A DNA stretch of 64,000 nucleotides. It comes from G963663365 sp963663365 (GTDB lineage Bacteria > Hinthialibacterota > Hinthialibacteria > Hinthialibacterales > G963663365). The notes below the pieces were generated by a model. That model saw only the letters and a program-made list of their open reading frames with translations. It had not been told where the DNA came from and did no database searches. The translations under genes were made by a program, and so were the position numbers. The stretch lies in assembly GCA_963663365.2 (NCBI GenBank), contig CAXXIH010000001.1, forward strand, positions 372,001-436,000. Direction: 5' to 3'. Below are positions 47,175 through 55,831 of this stretch, in pieces; position 1 is the stretch's first letter, and the number at the start of each line of letters is the position of its first letter.

Positions 47175-48164
47175 TTACAGCCCATCGAAGTCATGAGAAA
47201 CCCATTCTGCAAAGCGATATGGCAATGCCTTGAAGCAGACTTTAAGATATTGTTGTGAAAGCCTGCACTTTATATCTTTGGCATCGGGCGAGATGATTAT
47301 AACTTCTCGGGCATTCATTAAAAGCGGATCAAATGAAGAATGGTCATGTGGATTGAAACTATATCCAATAGTTACAAGGGGAGAATTGGAATTCCTGATC
47401 AGTTCTAAGGCTTTGGCATAAGTTGCCTCAACAAAAACTTGAATCTCGTCGGCGAATTGAGGCTGAGCCAATTTTGCCTTGTTAGGAATCGGCGCAATGA
47501 AACGTTTTTCGGGCATCTTAAACCCAAGTTTTGGAGGTATACGTTCAAATTTTGGGAATCGATTACCGATTGCATCGGGATCAAATACAAATGTTGGTTT
47601 GTCCAGGAATTTAAGGTAAGCAGAGTATCTTTCGCGTTCATATGCTGAAGCATAAACACATAGAGTGCCGTGGAGGTGTAGAACCAGAGAAGTTGAATGG
47701 AAATTTCCTAAATCCTTCTTGCGACTTTTGAATCCCGCTTCTACATTCATGCCGTAGCCATCATGAGGATACCAGCGCTCTAGAGAAGCGAGAAGAATCT
47801 CAGGTAGCGAGTCGTAGTTGAAGGTAAGAAAGTGAGATTTGTCAAAATGCTGGAAGAATCTTGCATAAGAACCGCTAGAACCCTGTGCTTCTAAATCCTT
47901 TAGGAATTTGCAGGTAATGTAATAGTCTGCTTCCATAAGTTTGTATGTAAGTTTCTTCACAGGTTCGTCGTCATTGCTTTCTAATGCCTCCTGAAATAAG
48001 TCCTCGATGGATTTCCCTTCGGGAATGGTGTCTATGCCAAAACAGATGTTGCCAAGTTCGGATACCATTGGGTATCCCCAACCCTCACTGGTATCTACTT
48101 CGGACTTTGCGTCTGCATTAAAACCTGCTCCGAGCAAAAAAAGTGGTTGAGATTTCGATTGCAT
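47175..48164 (-). CDS. SIR2-like domain protein, candidate defence NADase
   Basis: 329 residues from ATG 48164, GAGG 5 nt upstream; a longer start to 48197 is less likely. Single-domain SIR2-like fold: LFLLGAGFNADA is the NAD-binding GAG motif, FLTFNYDSLPE the second conserved block, LHLHGTL the catalytic-His region and VTIGYSFNPHD the later GYSF block. Bacterial proteins of this kind (the SIR2 domains of ThsA, DSR and related systems) cleave NAD to stop phage growth, usually with a fused or adjacent sensor. Here no partner is obvious, and no membrane or CARF domain is present. Its AT-rich codons differ from neighbours and it sits directly before attC-like R2, suggesting acquisition by transfer. 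Confidence 0.75.
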   Translation of the reverse strand: MQSKSQPLFLLGAGFNADAKSEVDTSEGWGYPMVSELGNICFGIDTIPEGKSIEDLFQEALESNDDEPVKKLTYKLMEADYYITCKFLKDLEAQGSSGSYARFFQHFDKSHFLTFNYDSLPEILLASLERWYPHDGYGMNVEAGFKSRKKDLGNFHSTSLVLHLHGTLCVYASAYERERYSAYLKFLDKPTFVFDPDAIGNRFPKFERIPPKLGFKMPEKRFIAPIPNKAKLAQPQFADEIQVFVEATYAKALELIRNSNSPLVTIGYSFNPHDHSSFDPLLMNAREVIIISPDAKDIKCRLSQQYLKVCFKALPYRFAEWVSHDFDGL

Positions 48165-48197
48165 ATTCGCCTCTTCGCAGGCAATAACCTGCAGCAA

Positions 48198-48480
48198 TGG
48201 TTTCGGCGGCGGCTACATGTTGAATTTAGTCCCGCTGGCCCCATTCTATCACAAATGTTCGAAAAATAGTGCCGGTTTGGTGGTGCGTTTTGTCCCGGCA
48301 TGGGCCGGTATGGGACGGTGTGTCCCGCTTGACTTGCGCCTATAAAGGTGAAGGTGGAATACGCACCAGTACATGGCAAAGGTGCTTATCCTCATTGCAT
48401 AAGGCGTAAGTTCCGCCTTTCCGATCTGCTCATTGCTAGTGTGTGGCCGGGGTCTAACCCTGCCCCGGCCATGCTGCTCC
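48198..48480. other. Accessory intergenic stretch with hairpins
   Basis: No gene is seen. Three inverted repeats stand out: CCGGC/GCCGG around 48294-48307, AAGGCG/CGCCTT at 48401-48419, and an 8-bp GGCCGGGG/CCCCGGCC stem at 48445-48470. None has a clear T run in the right place for a terminator. Confidence 0.5.
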
Positions 48481-48482
48481 GG

Positions 48483-48565
48483 TCCACGATTTCGGAGTGT
48501 GAATGAAATACAAAGTTGATCGGCATCCTGCAAAGCGGTTTGCCATTGGAGGCGGCTCATCAGGA
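48483..48565 (-). repeat. Degenerate attC-like repeat R3, interrupted
   Basis: This copy has the R1-type middle (GAATGAAATACAAAGTTGATC) but its end positions are degenerate: CTCCAAT replaces ATCTAAT and no GTTRRRY follows. It ends in CATCAGGA, where the 120-bp inverted-repeat element is inserted. Confidence 0.6.
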
Positions 48566-48685
48566 GAGACTGTCTCAAAACTCGAAATACAAACCATGAA
48601 ACGGTCGATTCTGCATTTCATTGCGGCCTTTTTAGTCCGAATCGGCCTATCCGTGACTGCCGGTACCGACTTTTGAGACAACCTC
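48566..48685. mobile_element. 120-bp MITE-like element with 4-bp target duplication
   Basis: The ends GAGACTGTCTCAAAACTCG (48566-48584) and the complement of 48667-48685 agree at 16 of 19 positions, forming terminal inverted repeats of a type seen in IS1182-like elements. Both sides are flanked by AGGA (48562-48565 and 48686-48689). Removing the element and one AGGA restores CTCATCAGGAGATTCGCCC, found uninterrupted in R2 at 47138-47156. No transposase is encoded, so it is a non-autonomous element. Confidence 0.8.
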
Positions 48686-48689
48686 AGGA

Positions 48690-48770
48690 GATTCGCCCTC
48701 CCGCTCACGATTTCGGAGCCTATTGATTGAATCGAATGTATCGGCGCTCTGCAAGCCGATGAATTGCCAA
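48690..48770 (-). repeat. Degenerate attC-like repeat R4
   Basis: It has the R2-type middle (TATTGATTGAATCGAATGTA at 48721-48740) and follows R3 in tandem once the inserted element is removed. Its core ends are lost, so it is probably inactive. R4 and R2 share their loop sequence, as do R3 and R1. Confidence 0.6.
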
Positions 48771-48978
48771 GCACGCAGGAAAGTAACGGATGGTTCATTT
48801 CGGGTGTCATAAGTCGCTAATCGCACCTAACTGCCTGAAAACTAAAGAGATACACCCGTATGTATGTTATTACACAGATAGAGTCTAACGGGATAAAATA
48901 TTTATACTTAATAATAAATAGTAAAAATAAAAAAGAAGAGTAGGAGATAGATTCGCAAATAAGGTCTTGGTGAGTAAG
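48771..48978. other. AT-rich upstream region of the DUF3987-type gene
   Basis: No gene is called. 48841-48960 is markedly AT-rich, with runs such as AATAATAAATAGTAAAAATA, unlike anything else in the window. It ends at the left inverted repeat of the DUF3987-type gene. It could be a promoter or a DNA-unwinding region; nothing decides which. Confidence 0.5.
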
Positions 48979-49023
48979 AACACATCAACGCATGTAAGTC
49001 ACATTAAATGAGGCACTTATCTA
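48979..49023 (+). repeat. Left imperfect inverted repeat flanking DUF3987-type gene
   Basis: Its first 27 bases (48979-49005) match the complement of 50344-50370 at 22 positions, all five differences being transitions. Weaker similarity continues through ACTTAT (49015-49020) to about 49023. The first ATG of the gene (49008) lies within the repeat. Confidence 0.7.
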
Positions 49024-50249
49024 AAATGTCAAAAGATAATGAAGTACAACCATTCTGCATCAGTGAATTATTCGATACGTGGGTAAACAAATTGCCTGAG
49101 GAGCATTATATCCGCCGTTACGTGGAAACATTTTTTCCTTGCAGCGAAGCGGCCAAAGCCTTCCAGACAGCGGGCGCGGTAATGAGCCTGGCTTCGGTGC
49201 TTCAAAACCGGATTGCAATGCGTATGGGAACGTTTGAACTGCGGCCCAATCTGTACGCCTGTATCTGCGGGCCGAGCAGCGCAGCAAAAAAGACTACGGT
49301 GATGAATGTCTGTTTAGATACGATTCGTTCCTCGCAGGCACGGGTAAATGTGATCAACGATTGCACACCTGAGGGGCTTTTGGGCTTGTTTGAAGATGGG
49401 AAAGCGGGTTTCCTGCGCTTGAATGAATTCGGCTCGCTGCTGGATGCGGAATCGAAAAAATATAACGCGGGTTTGCATGCCTTTATGACGGATATTTACG
49501 ATTGCCCATCGACTCACCGGCGCAAATTGCAGGGACGGGATATTGAAGTTGAGCGGCCCACACTTTCGGTTTTCGGAGGCTCAACCTGGGAATGGATTCA
49601 AACCAAGGCCACCCGGGAGATGGTGGAGTCCGGATTCTTGGCGCGGTTTATTTGGTTCGCTCTGCCCCAAGCGCCCAAGCGTTTGATTGCTTTTCCTCAG
49701 GCTCCCGATGCCCAAGCCGCACAAGGTTTGGTGAGCCATTTGCGCGATCTGGCTATGCGTCCACCATCCACCATAACATTAAGCGCGGATGCCCGATGCC
49801 TTTATGAAACTTGGTACAAAGAAATTCACGAAAAGATGAAACGTGAAGAAGGCAGCATTTTGGACGCCCCCAGGCGGCGTAAAACCGATGTTGCCCTGAA
49901 AATGGGGATCATCCTGTGCCAAGGGCGGGATTCTCTCTGCGGGGAAATCACGGCTGCCGATATGGAAATGGCGCTTTGGCTAACCGATATCTTAATTGCC
50001 GCCGAAAGGGACTTGCTTTGCGGTATATGCCAAGGAAAACAGGACATGCAAGAGCGCGGGCGGGTACAACGCGCCTTTCAACGCATGCCCAAATGCGGAC
50101 TGCGAAGACGGGATCTTTTGCTAAGTACCAATCTCTCATTGCGTGATTTCACAAAGGCGGTGGAATGGTTTATCGAAACCGGCAGGGTCAAGAGTTGGAA
50201 CAAAAAAGGAACCGTATTTTATCAATGGGTCGGTGAAGGCGAACAATAA
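49008..50249 (+). CDS. DUF3987-type P-loop protein
   Basis: 413 residues; ATG 49008 has no clear ribosome-binding site and ATG 49026 is a possible start. The chain shows the DUF3987 layout of primase/helicase-like proteins from phages, plasmids and integrative elements: a degenerate P-loop CGPSSAAKKTT (88-97), LRLNEFGSLL in place of Walker B, and GGSTWEWIQT followed by ARFIWF. The C-terminal ~90 residues look like a winged-helix region (RRRDLLLSTNLSLRDFTKAVEWF). Such genes usually sit beside primase or integrase genes, absent here. It is flanked on both sides by the imperfect inverted repeats at 48979 and 50325. A replication or mobility role is plausible but unproven. Confidence 0.7.
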   Translation: MRHLSKMSKDNEVQPFCISELFDTWVNKLPEEHYIRRYVETFFPCSEAAKAFQTAGAVMSLASVLQNRIAMRMGTFELRPNLYACICGPSSAAKKTTVMNVCLDTIRSSQARVNVINDCTPEGLLGLFEDGKAGFLRLNEFGSLLDAESKKYNAGLHAFMTDIYDCPSTHRRKLQGRDIEVERPTLSVFGGSTWEWIQTKATREMVESGFLARFIWFALPQAPKRLIAFPQAPDAQAAQGLVSHLRDLAMRPPSTITLSADARCLYETWYKEIHEKMKREEGSILDAPRRRKTDVALKMGIILCQGRDSLCGEITAADMEMALWLTDILIAAERDLLCGICQGKQDMQERGRVQRAFQRMPKCGLRRRDLLLSTNLSLRDFTKAVEWFIETGRVKSWNKKGTVFYQWVGEGEQ

Positions 50250-50324
50250 ATTCGACTGCGAAGACTGCCAAGATATTTACCCCAATGGTTGATTGGCTGA
50301 GCAGTCTGTTCTAATCGCTTCTCA

Positions 50325-50370
50325 ATACATAAGTATCTCACAAAACACGACTTACACACGTTGATGTGTT
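50325..50370 (-). repeat. Right imperfect inverted repeat flanking DUF3987-type gene
   Basis: Partner of the left repeat, in opposite orientation, beginning 75 bp after the stop of the DUF3987-type gene. ACTTAT is present here as ATAAGT at 50329-50334. No target-site duplication is evident outside the pair. Confidence 0.7.
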
Positions 50371-50401
50371 TTTTCGGCGATAAACATAGTGGTGTATAGT
50401 T

Positions 50402-50433
50402 CGGACGCGGCTCATCCGGAGATTTGAACTCCC
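50402..50433 (-). repeat. Partial copy of the repeat-family 5' box (R5)
   Basis: Read on the minus strand, GGGAGTTCAAATCTCC then GGATGAGCCGC matches the flank found before the attC-like parts of R2 and R3. The 78-bp body itself is missing. The copy lies about 28 bp beyond the stop of the minus-strand subtilase gene, so again just 3' of a minus-strand gene. Confidence 0.55.
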
Positions 50434-50460
50434 TGCCGGTTTTACGCTTCTGCGTCTTCC

Positions 50461-53400
50461 CTAAAATTCCGTCCATTCGGGGATGGGGGTTCCGGGATCA
50501 TCGCTAATCGTTACGGCATCGGTGAGGCTTATGCGATGGCCGTCACCGGTAACCACATGCAGCGTGTAGGTCCCCGGTGCGATCGTATCGGGAATGCTGG
50601 CTGTGATCTGTGTGCAGGATTGGCGGACCACCGAAGTCAACGGCGTGAAATCCAACCAGGCCCGATAGCCGCCCCGGTAAACAAATCCTTCCCCGTTGAT
50701 TTCCAACGCATAAGGACCGGTCTCTTGGATGGTATTGATACCGGCGGGTGATACATCCGTAACCTGCGGTTCCGAGAGTTCCGTATTCATTTCCTGCAGC
50801 CAGGTTAATGAACGCTGCAAAATGGCGCTGCCCGCATTGGTGCTCAGCACTTCCAACGGAAAAGCCAAAAATACGGCGCGGTAGGTGCAGGTCTCGGCGG
50901 TGGTGCCGACCACACGGCTGGTATTACCATCGGCGATAAAGGCGGGCAGAGTTTGTGCGCTATCGACCGGGCCTAAAAAATCGACAAAATTATTGTACCC
51001 CGCCGGGAAGGCAAGCGTAAACGTACTGGTTAAATCTTCACTAATCGGGCTTCCTATCAGGCCCTGAATGCGTGAGGCCCCGCCATCGCGCTTAAGCATA
51101 TTGACCATAAGCGCTTCGGAAGAAAAAACGGAACTCTCTTTATCATCGAAATAATCTTGGCCGCTCAAAAACAGCGAACCGCCTTCAGCCAGGTACTGCA
51201 TTAATTCGAGTTCGAAAGTCTCACGTGGATTATAGGCCTGCCAATATTCGGTCGAACTTTCATCAGGAATGGAGTTCAGCGAAGTCTCCCCCATAGCCCA
51301 CAAAATGGTTGGATATTGTTTCATGGTATCGAGCGACGGGTAATCGCCGAGATTATTGACATCCCACGAGGTGTAATCCACACCCAGGCTATCGAGCAGA
51401 CCCATATAATAGTCCTCATAACTCGCCCCGCCATCATTATCAACCAAGAGCACAGAGCCAAACGCGGTATCGCCACCTTGCATTCGGAACCAGTAAGGAA
51501 TGCGATAATCCGTTCCGGTGGTGAGATTGGCGAGTTTGAGCGCGCCCTCGTGATCATCTTGCGTAACCGCACTGAGCGAAGTCAAGGTGATTTCAATATC
51601 GAGTTTCGCACCGGGCGCCAGAGTGAATGCGGGTTCGGAAATATCAGCCACACCACCGCCATTCACGGATTGAGGTGTGAGTGTGTAACTGCACTCAACA
51701 TCCAAAGGATTGGCCACAGTAATCCACTGCGGTTCAGAATGATCCACCCCATTGGCAAGTACGCCAAACCCCAAAAGCGAAGGGACGCAAATCGTATCGA
51801 CATCCATGGCCGCGCCGGCATCAACGCTGCCTGCGCCGCACTGGAGAATCGTCGCCTGCCGGCTGGCATTATTCTCGAGCTGAACCTGATAGTTGGCGCC
51901 CATGGTGATGGCGGATTTAATCCAGGCCGGAGACCAATCGGGATGAATTTGTTTCAAAACCGCCGCCAATCCGGCCACATGCGGTGAGCTCATGCTTGTG
52001 CCGCTCAGCCATTGAAAACCGGAAGCGTAGAAACTGCTTTGATTGGCATCGTCATTCTGGGCCGCCGCATAGACCGCATCGCCAACCGCGACAACGTCCG
52101 GTTTGATGGAATTCAAAACAGATGGTCCTATCGAGCTATACGATACCAGACGGTTCGAGGCCACCTGAGTGGCAAGCGCCGGTTCGCCATGAATATCGAT
52201 AATGACTTCTTTTCCCTCCAAAAGTGCGGCTTTGATTGTCTCTCCCGCACTTTTGGAAATCATTATGGCCGGAATACTTGTGCCTGTGACAATAGGCGCA
52301 TCCTGCAAGGTGGTCTTATTATCGAAAATAAGAACGCCTTTTGCTCCGGCGGCCGTCATATTTTCGACTTTCGATACGAAGGTGCAATCGCCACGCTGAA
52401 CCAGAACCCAACCATCGATGGTGACGCCATCCTCAAGGGTATCGCAGGCCAATCCATCGCTCGTACCGCCGTAACTTCCTCCATCCAGCAGATCGACATC
52501 GACAATTGAAAATGTGCCGATCATCGGTTCGACATACGGGCCGCCTTCGCTGCCGACATTAGCATCTGAATCTTCGAGAATTGTCTCCCCATCGGCCGTG
52601 ACGGTCACCAGAAGGTCAAATGAAGAATCGTTGCTGGACGGATAATGCGCATTGGTCACCGCTCCCACGGATATTGCCTCATCGACCTGAGCCGGACCAC
52701 CGATCGAGTACTCTTCACCGTCGTTTCCCGCAGCCACGACCACGGTTGCACCGAGATCGATCGCACTACGTACAGCCCTAAGCAGCAGATCGTGATAAGG
52801 ATTTGAGAATAGCGCATTGCCAAGGCTCATATTGATAACATCGGCGCCGTCTTCAACAGCGGCTTCAATGGCCGAAATGATTTGTTCGTTTGTGGTGTAA
52901 TCCGAGGTGAAAACCTTATAATTGCCAACGTAGGCACGGGGGGCGACACCGGAAAGCGTGCCCAATGGGGATTCGATGTCGAAATTGGCGGCCGCAATCG
53001 AAGCCACATGTGTACCGTGCCCTTCTAAATCGTAAAGAGTCGTATCCTGATTCGAAGTGCCCTGTTCGGGGAAAACCCGGGAAACAATTACTTTTCCATT
53101 GGTATAATCCGTCTCCCCTTTGGGGAAACCTTCCGGATACTGGAAACCTGTGCCATCGAATGCAGGGTGGGTGATATCGAGACCTGTATCAATAAAAGCA
53201 ATAAAAACACCCTCTCCCGCGTTTTTGCCTGCATCAAATTTTTGCCAGGCCGGGGCCACATTCATTACAGCGCCGCTGGTTGTGAGAAGCGGCTTGTATC
53301 GACGGACCGGAGCGATATAGGCGACACCGGGAATCTCCCGCAAGGCTCCCATTTTCTCAGGATCGATATCCAGGCTTATGGCGTTAACCAGACGTGTGAA

Positions 53401-53694
53401 GCGCTGACGGACATTGGCGCTTTGGTCGGCCCATAAGATTTGTTCCACAATGCTGGTTTGTTCTGACTCCAAAGTCAGCGCGTAACTGTACGCCTCCGCT
53501 TGTTTCGATTTAAACAATGCCGATTTGGCGGATTGACACCCGCTCAATTCGTATTGCATTTCCAAGGCGGAGGGAGAGTCGAGCACCACAAAACAGGCAA
53601 TTGTCTCTTTGTCATTAGGATGTGCCTGCAAAGATATCGCAGAAAACATGAAGAGAAGACCTGCAACGCCAATTAAATACACATACCTAGCCAT
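50461..53694 (-). CDS. Secreted subtilisin-like serine protease with PA and TIG-like domains
   Basis: 1077 residues from ATG 53694 (AAGGA 5 nt upstream); the longer frame lacks support. Sec signal (~1-24), then an inhibitor-type propeptide (~30-140). The S8 domain has Asp169 in FIDTGLD, His226 in LEGHGTHVAS, Asn324 in AAGNDG and Ser567 in SGTSMSSPHVAG. A protease-associated domain is inserted (~410-510, RGDCTFVSKVENMTAAGAKGVLIFDN). Beta domains follow, including a DUF-type region with ILWAMGETSL, and a C-terminal IPT/TIG-like domain (~985-1070, VSPAGINTIQE). It should digest extracellular protein. A partial R5 repeat lies beyond its stop. Confidence 0.93.
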   Translation of the reverse strand: MARYVYLIGVAGLLFMFSAISLQAHPNDKETIACFVVLDSPSALEMQYELSGCQSAKSALFKSKQAEAYSYALTLESEQTSIVEQILWADQSANVRQRFTRLVNAISLDIDPEKMGALREIPGVAYIAPVRRYKPLLTTSGAVMNVAPAWQKFDAGKNAGEGVFIAFIDTGLDITHPAFDGTGFQYPEGFPKGETDYTNGKVIVSRVFPEQGTSNQDTTLYDLEGHGTHVASIAAANFDIESPLGTLSGVAPRAYVGNYKVFTSDYTTNEQIISAIEAAVEDGADVINMSLGNALFSNPYHDLLLRAVRSAIDLGATVVVAAGNDGEEYSIGGPAQVDEAISVGAVTNAHYPSSNDSSFDLLVTVTADGETILEDSDANVGSEGGPYVEPMIGTFSIVDVDLLDGGSYGGTSDGLACDTLEDGVTIDGWVLVQRGDCTFVSKVENMTAAGAKGVLIFDNKTTLQDAPIVTGTSIPAIMISKSAGETIKAALLEGKEVIIDIHGEPALATQVASNRLVSYSSIGPSVLNSIKPDVVAVGDAVYAAAQNDDANQSSFYASGFQWLSGTSMSSPHVAGLAAVLKQIHPDWSPAWIKSAITMGANYQVQLENNASRQATILQCGAGSVDAGAAMDVDTICVPSLLGFGVLANGVDHSEPQWITVANPLDVECSYTLTPQSVNGGGVADISEPAFTLAPGAKLDIEITLTSLSAVTQDDHEGALKLANLTTGTDYRIPYWFRMQGGDTAFGSVLLVDNDGGASYEDYYMGLLDSLGVDYTSWDVNNLGDYPSLDTMKQYPTILWAMGETSLNSIPDESSTEYWQAYNPRETFELELMQYLAEGGSLFLSGQDYFDDKESSVFSSEALMVNMLKRDGGASRIQGLIGSPISEDLTSTFTLAFPAGYNNFVDFLGPVDSAQTLPAFIADGNTSRVVGTTAETCTYRAVFLAFPLEVLSTNAGSAILQRSLTWLQEMNTELSEPQVTDVSPAGINTIQETGPYALEINGEGFVYRGGYRAWLDFTPLTSVVRQSCTQITASIPDTIAPGTYTLHVVTGDGHRISLTDAVTISDDPGTPIPEWTEF

Positions 53695-53933
53695 CGAAAT
53701 CCTTTCATAGGCCCCACAAGCAGATTGTCTTTTTTTCGGGTGCGATATTACAGATTTCCTTACACTCAAATCTAACGAAATGCCGGGTGATTTATTGAGT
53801 CTATCATGAGCTTTATGAGGTGTCTGAATACACTTCGTTAAATAGTGTAATGTAATTGCGACATTCGGCGTATGTGTGTCTTTAAGTCTAATAAACACAG
53901 TTGGTTAAATAATGTGTGAATAGGGCATGTTAA
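53695..53933. other. Intergenic region upstream of the subtilase
   Basis: About 240 bp of AT-rich sequence preceding the subtilase start. No gene, hairpin or clear promoter can be supported. The upstream part of the longer subtilase frame in this stretch has no start signal. Confidence 0.5.
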
Positions 53934-55685
53934 TCATGTCAATAGGTCCTTTTCGATCTCCGCAATTAAAAATTCCGCATGCTGAAGGCTGGGCAGGCTG
54001 CGCCCGATTTTGTAGGTCCTGCCGTCTTTTGTCTTAACACCCAGCCTGTATAGAAGTTGCTTTCCCATTTGACTGGCCGCCACAGGCTTAATCGATTGGA
54101 TATCCTCCAGTTCGAATTCGCGGCGGCGTCCGATGCCGAAGATTCCGCTCTGCGATGCCAACCTGCTACTTCGGGTTTCTATCACGCTTTTACCGAACCA
54201 AAGATCGAACATGCCGTAAATGAGCACCCAATCGAAGATACTTATAACAATTCTGAAAATGTAAATCACAAAAGAACTTTCTGCTTTGAATAGATAATAC
54301 AAAATAGTCGATAACGCCGGAACAAATAGCGTCAGAATAAAAGCCTGTAACTTATGGCGTGCCATGGGGAAGACATAGCGCCTGCCGCCTGCGACCAAAG
54401 ACTCGATACGGACACCGATATCATCCAGCACGGTTTCGGGTTCAGGCTCAAACTCAAATTCGGCGATTGGAGCCTCATCTAAAACAAAGTCGGGAGAACT
54501 CTGCGCGGTTTTGTAAACCGGAACCTCGAATTCCGTTGCATAATCGACGCCGGGTGTGGCCGCTTCGATTTGTATCCGCCAAAGTATCTGTTTTCTGGGA
54601 TTTTCTCTATTCGTTTCCAAAGAATCGTAAGGGATGCCGAATAAGACAGGAATTACCGAGCGGGTTTGATCGTTTGCTTGTATCTCTTTAGAGATGATGC
54701 GTGTATCCTGCCATATCGTTCGCTCTTGTGTACTTGTGCCTTTGCCGGTATTGACTATTGTTTTTCGGATGCAATTCAAACTCACACGAAATCCATCCTC
54801 CGGGCGCAGTTTGACTTGTGTGTAGATTACCCCTCCGATTGGTCCGCCGATCACACCCGGCAGGCTGGTCATTTCGAAGACCGATTCCCCATACTTTTTT
54901 AAGCGGATAAAGCAACGAGCCGCCCAAACCGCAAGTCCGATACCCACAATCGGAAAAAGAAGCACAAGGAGTTTGAACTTTTCCTCTTCTTCCCACAGAG
55001 TCGGAATAACAAGAAACCATATCGGCGCCGACATTACATTCCAAAAGAGAGCAAAAAAGGCCGCTTTGTACAATTTCTGTTTTGTGGTGCAGGTGAAGCG
55101 ATTAAATGGTGGACCTTTTTCCCAGTGCCAAGGTTCATCAGGATATTGCTGCCTGCGTTCCCATTCTTCTTGTAGTCTCTTTTTTCCAATTTGTGCGGCG
55201 GTGATAAGGTAAATGCCGACGCCTCCGAAAAGCAGGACAAATACAAGTGTAAAACCTATCAACTCGAAGCGAAATGTCCGGTAAAGAACGGCCTTTGAGG
55301 GATCGCCGGGATTCACATAGCAACGGAACAGCTGTCCGGAATTTTTATGCGAGAGGAGTTCGGCATGAACATCTTGATGATATGTTCCGATATTGTCGGA
55401 ACCTTTATAGCAATCCACGGTTTCGCCGGAAAATTCATTTCCGTGATATGTGTATTCATAGCGGGCCGTTACATCGTATGCACTGCCGTCACCATTGCGC
55501 TTTTTAATTAATTCCACTTCCAGAATACGGACTGGCGTCTCTTCCCAACTTTGTACCTCATACCATGCATACACAGTCGTGACGATTGTATAAAATGAGA
55601 AAATTCCAGCCGCGATAAAAGGCAAACTGAAAAGTGTGATGCACCCGGTCTTGGGGCTTTTTTTTGAATCTGAGTTAGAAGTCAC
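53934..55685 (-). CDS. DUF3592-like membrane protein
   Basis: 583 residues from GTG 55685, with a G-rich box (AGGGGGG) close upstream; GTG 55706 remains possible. N-terminal helix FSLPFIAAGIFSFYTIVTTVY, then SWEETPVRILEVELIKKRN, YEYTYHGNEFSGETVDCY and FRCYVNPGDPSKAVLYR, the DUF3592 pattern, followed by a second helix (LIGFTLVFVLLFGGVGIYLI). Further helices follow near residues 215-265 and 455-500. The rest is beta-rich with a PH-like C-terminal end. DUF3592 proteins are of unknown function and sit in the inner membrane. It ends 239 bp before the subtilase start. Confidence 0.8.
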   Translation of the reverse strand: MTSNSDSKKSPKTGCITLFSLPFIAAGIFSFYTIVTTVYAWYEVQSWEETPVRILEVELIKKRNGDGSAYDVTARYEYTYHGNEFSGETVDCYKGSDNIGTYHQDVHAELLSHKNSGQLFRCYVNPGDPSKAVLYRTFRFELIGFTLVFVLLFGGVGIYLITAAQIGKKRLQEEWERRQQYPDEPWHWEKGPPFNRFTCTTKQKLYKAAFFALFWNVMSAPIWFLVIPTLWEEEEKFKLLVLLFPIVGIGLAVWAARCFIRLKKYGESVFEMTSLPGVIGGPIGGVIYTQVKLRPEDGFRVSLNCIRKTIVNTGKGTSTQERTIWQDTRIISKEIQANDQTRSVIPVLFGIPYDSLETNRENPRKQILWRIQIEAATPGVDYATEFEVPVYKTAQSSPDFVLDEAPIAEFEFEPEPETVLDDIGVRIESLVAGGRRYVFPMARHKLQAFILTLFVPALSTILYYLFKAESSFVIYIFRIVISIFDWVLIYGMFDLWFGKSVIETRSSRLASQSGIFGIGRRREFELEDIQSIKPVAASQMGKQLLYRLGVKTKDGRTYKIGRSLPSLQHAEFLIAEIEKDLLT

Positions 55686-55831
55686 GATCCCCCCTAATCT
55701 GGGCACAGAGCCGATTCTATGTCCAGAAATAGCAAATTATCGCCACAATGTCTTGTGTGGTGATGAATCGGAGTCTGGCGCGAGCCGATTCGTCTCGGTC
55801 AGGAGGATTCGAGATTTGAAGAAAGTCTTCG

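Noticed and set aside
48445..48470. Intrinsic terminator at the GC-rich hairpin
   Set aside because: An 8-bp GGCCGGGG stem is present but no T run follows on either strand and no gene ends there.
44111..48770. Plus-strand orientation of the attC-like repeats
   Set aside because: In that orientation the core would be ATTAGAT, with the crucial G replaced, whereas the minus orientation gives perfect GTTAGGT/GTTAGGC and follows gene stops.
48454..48810. 118-codon minus-strand frame
   Set aside because: It runs through two repeat copies and the inserted 120-bp element, so its sequence is explained by repeats and not by coding selection.
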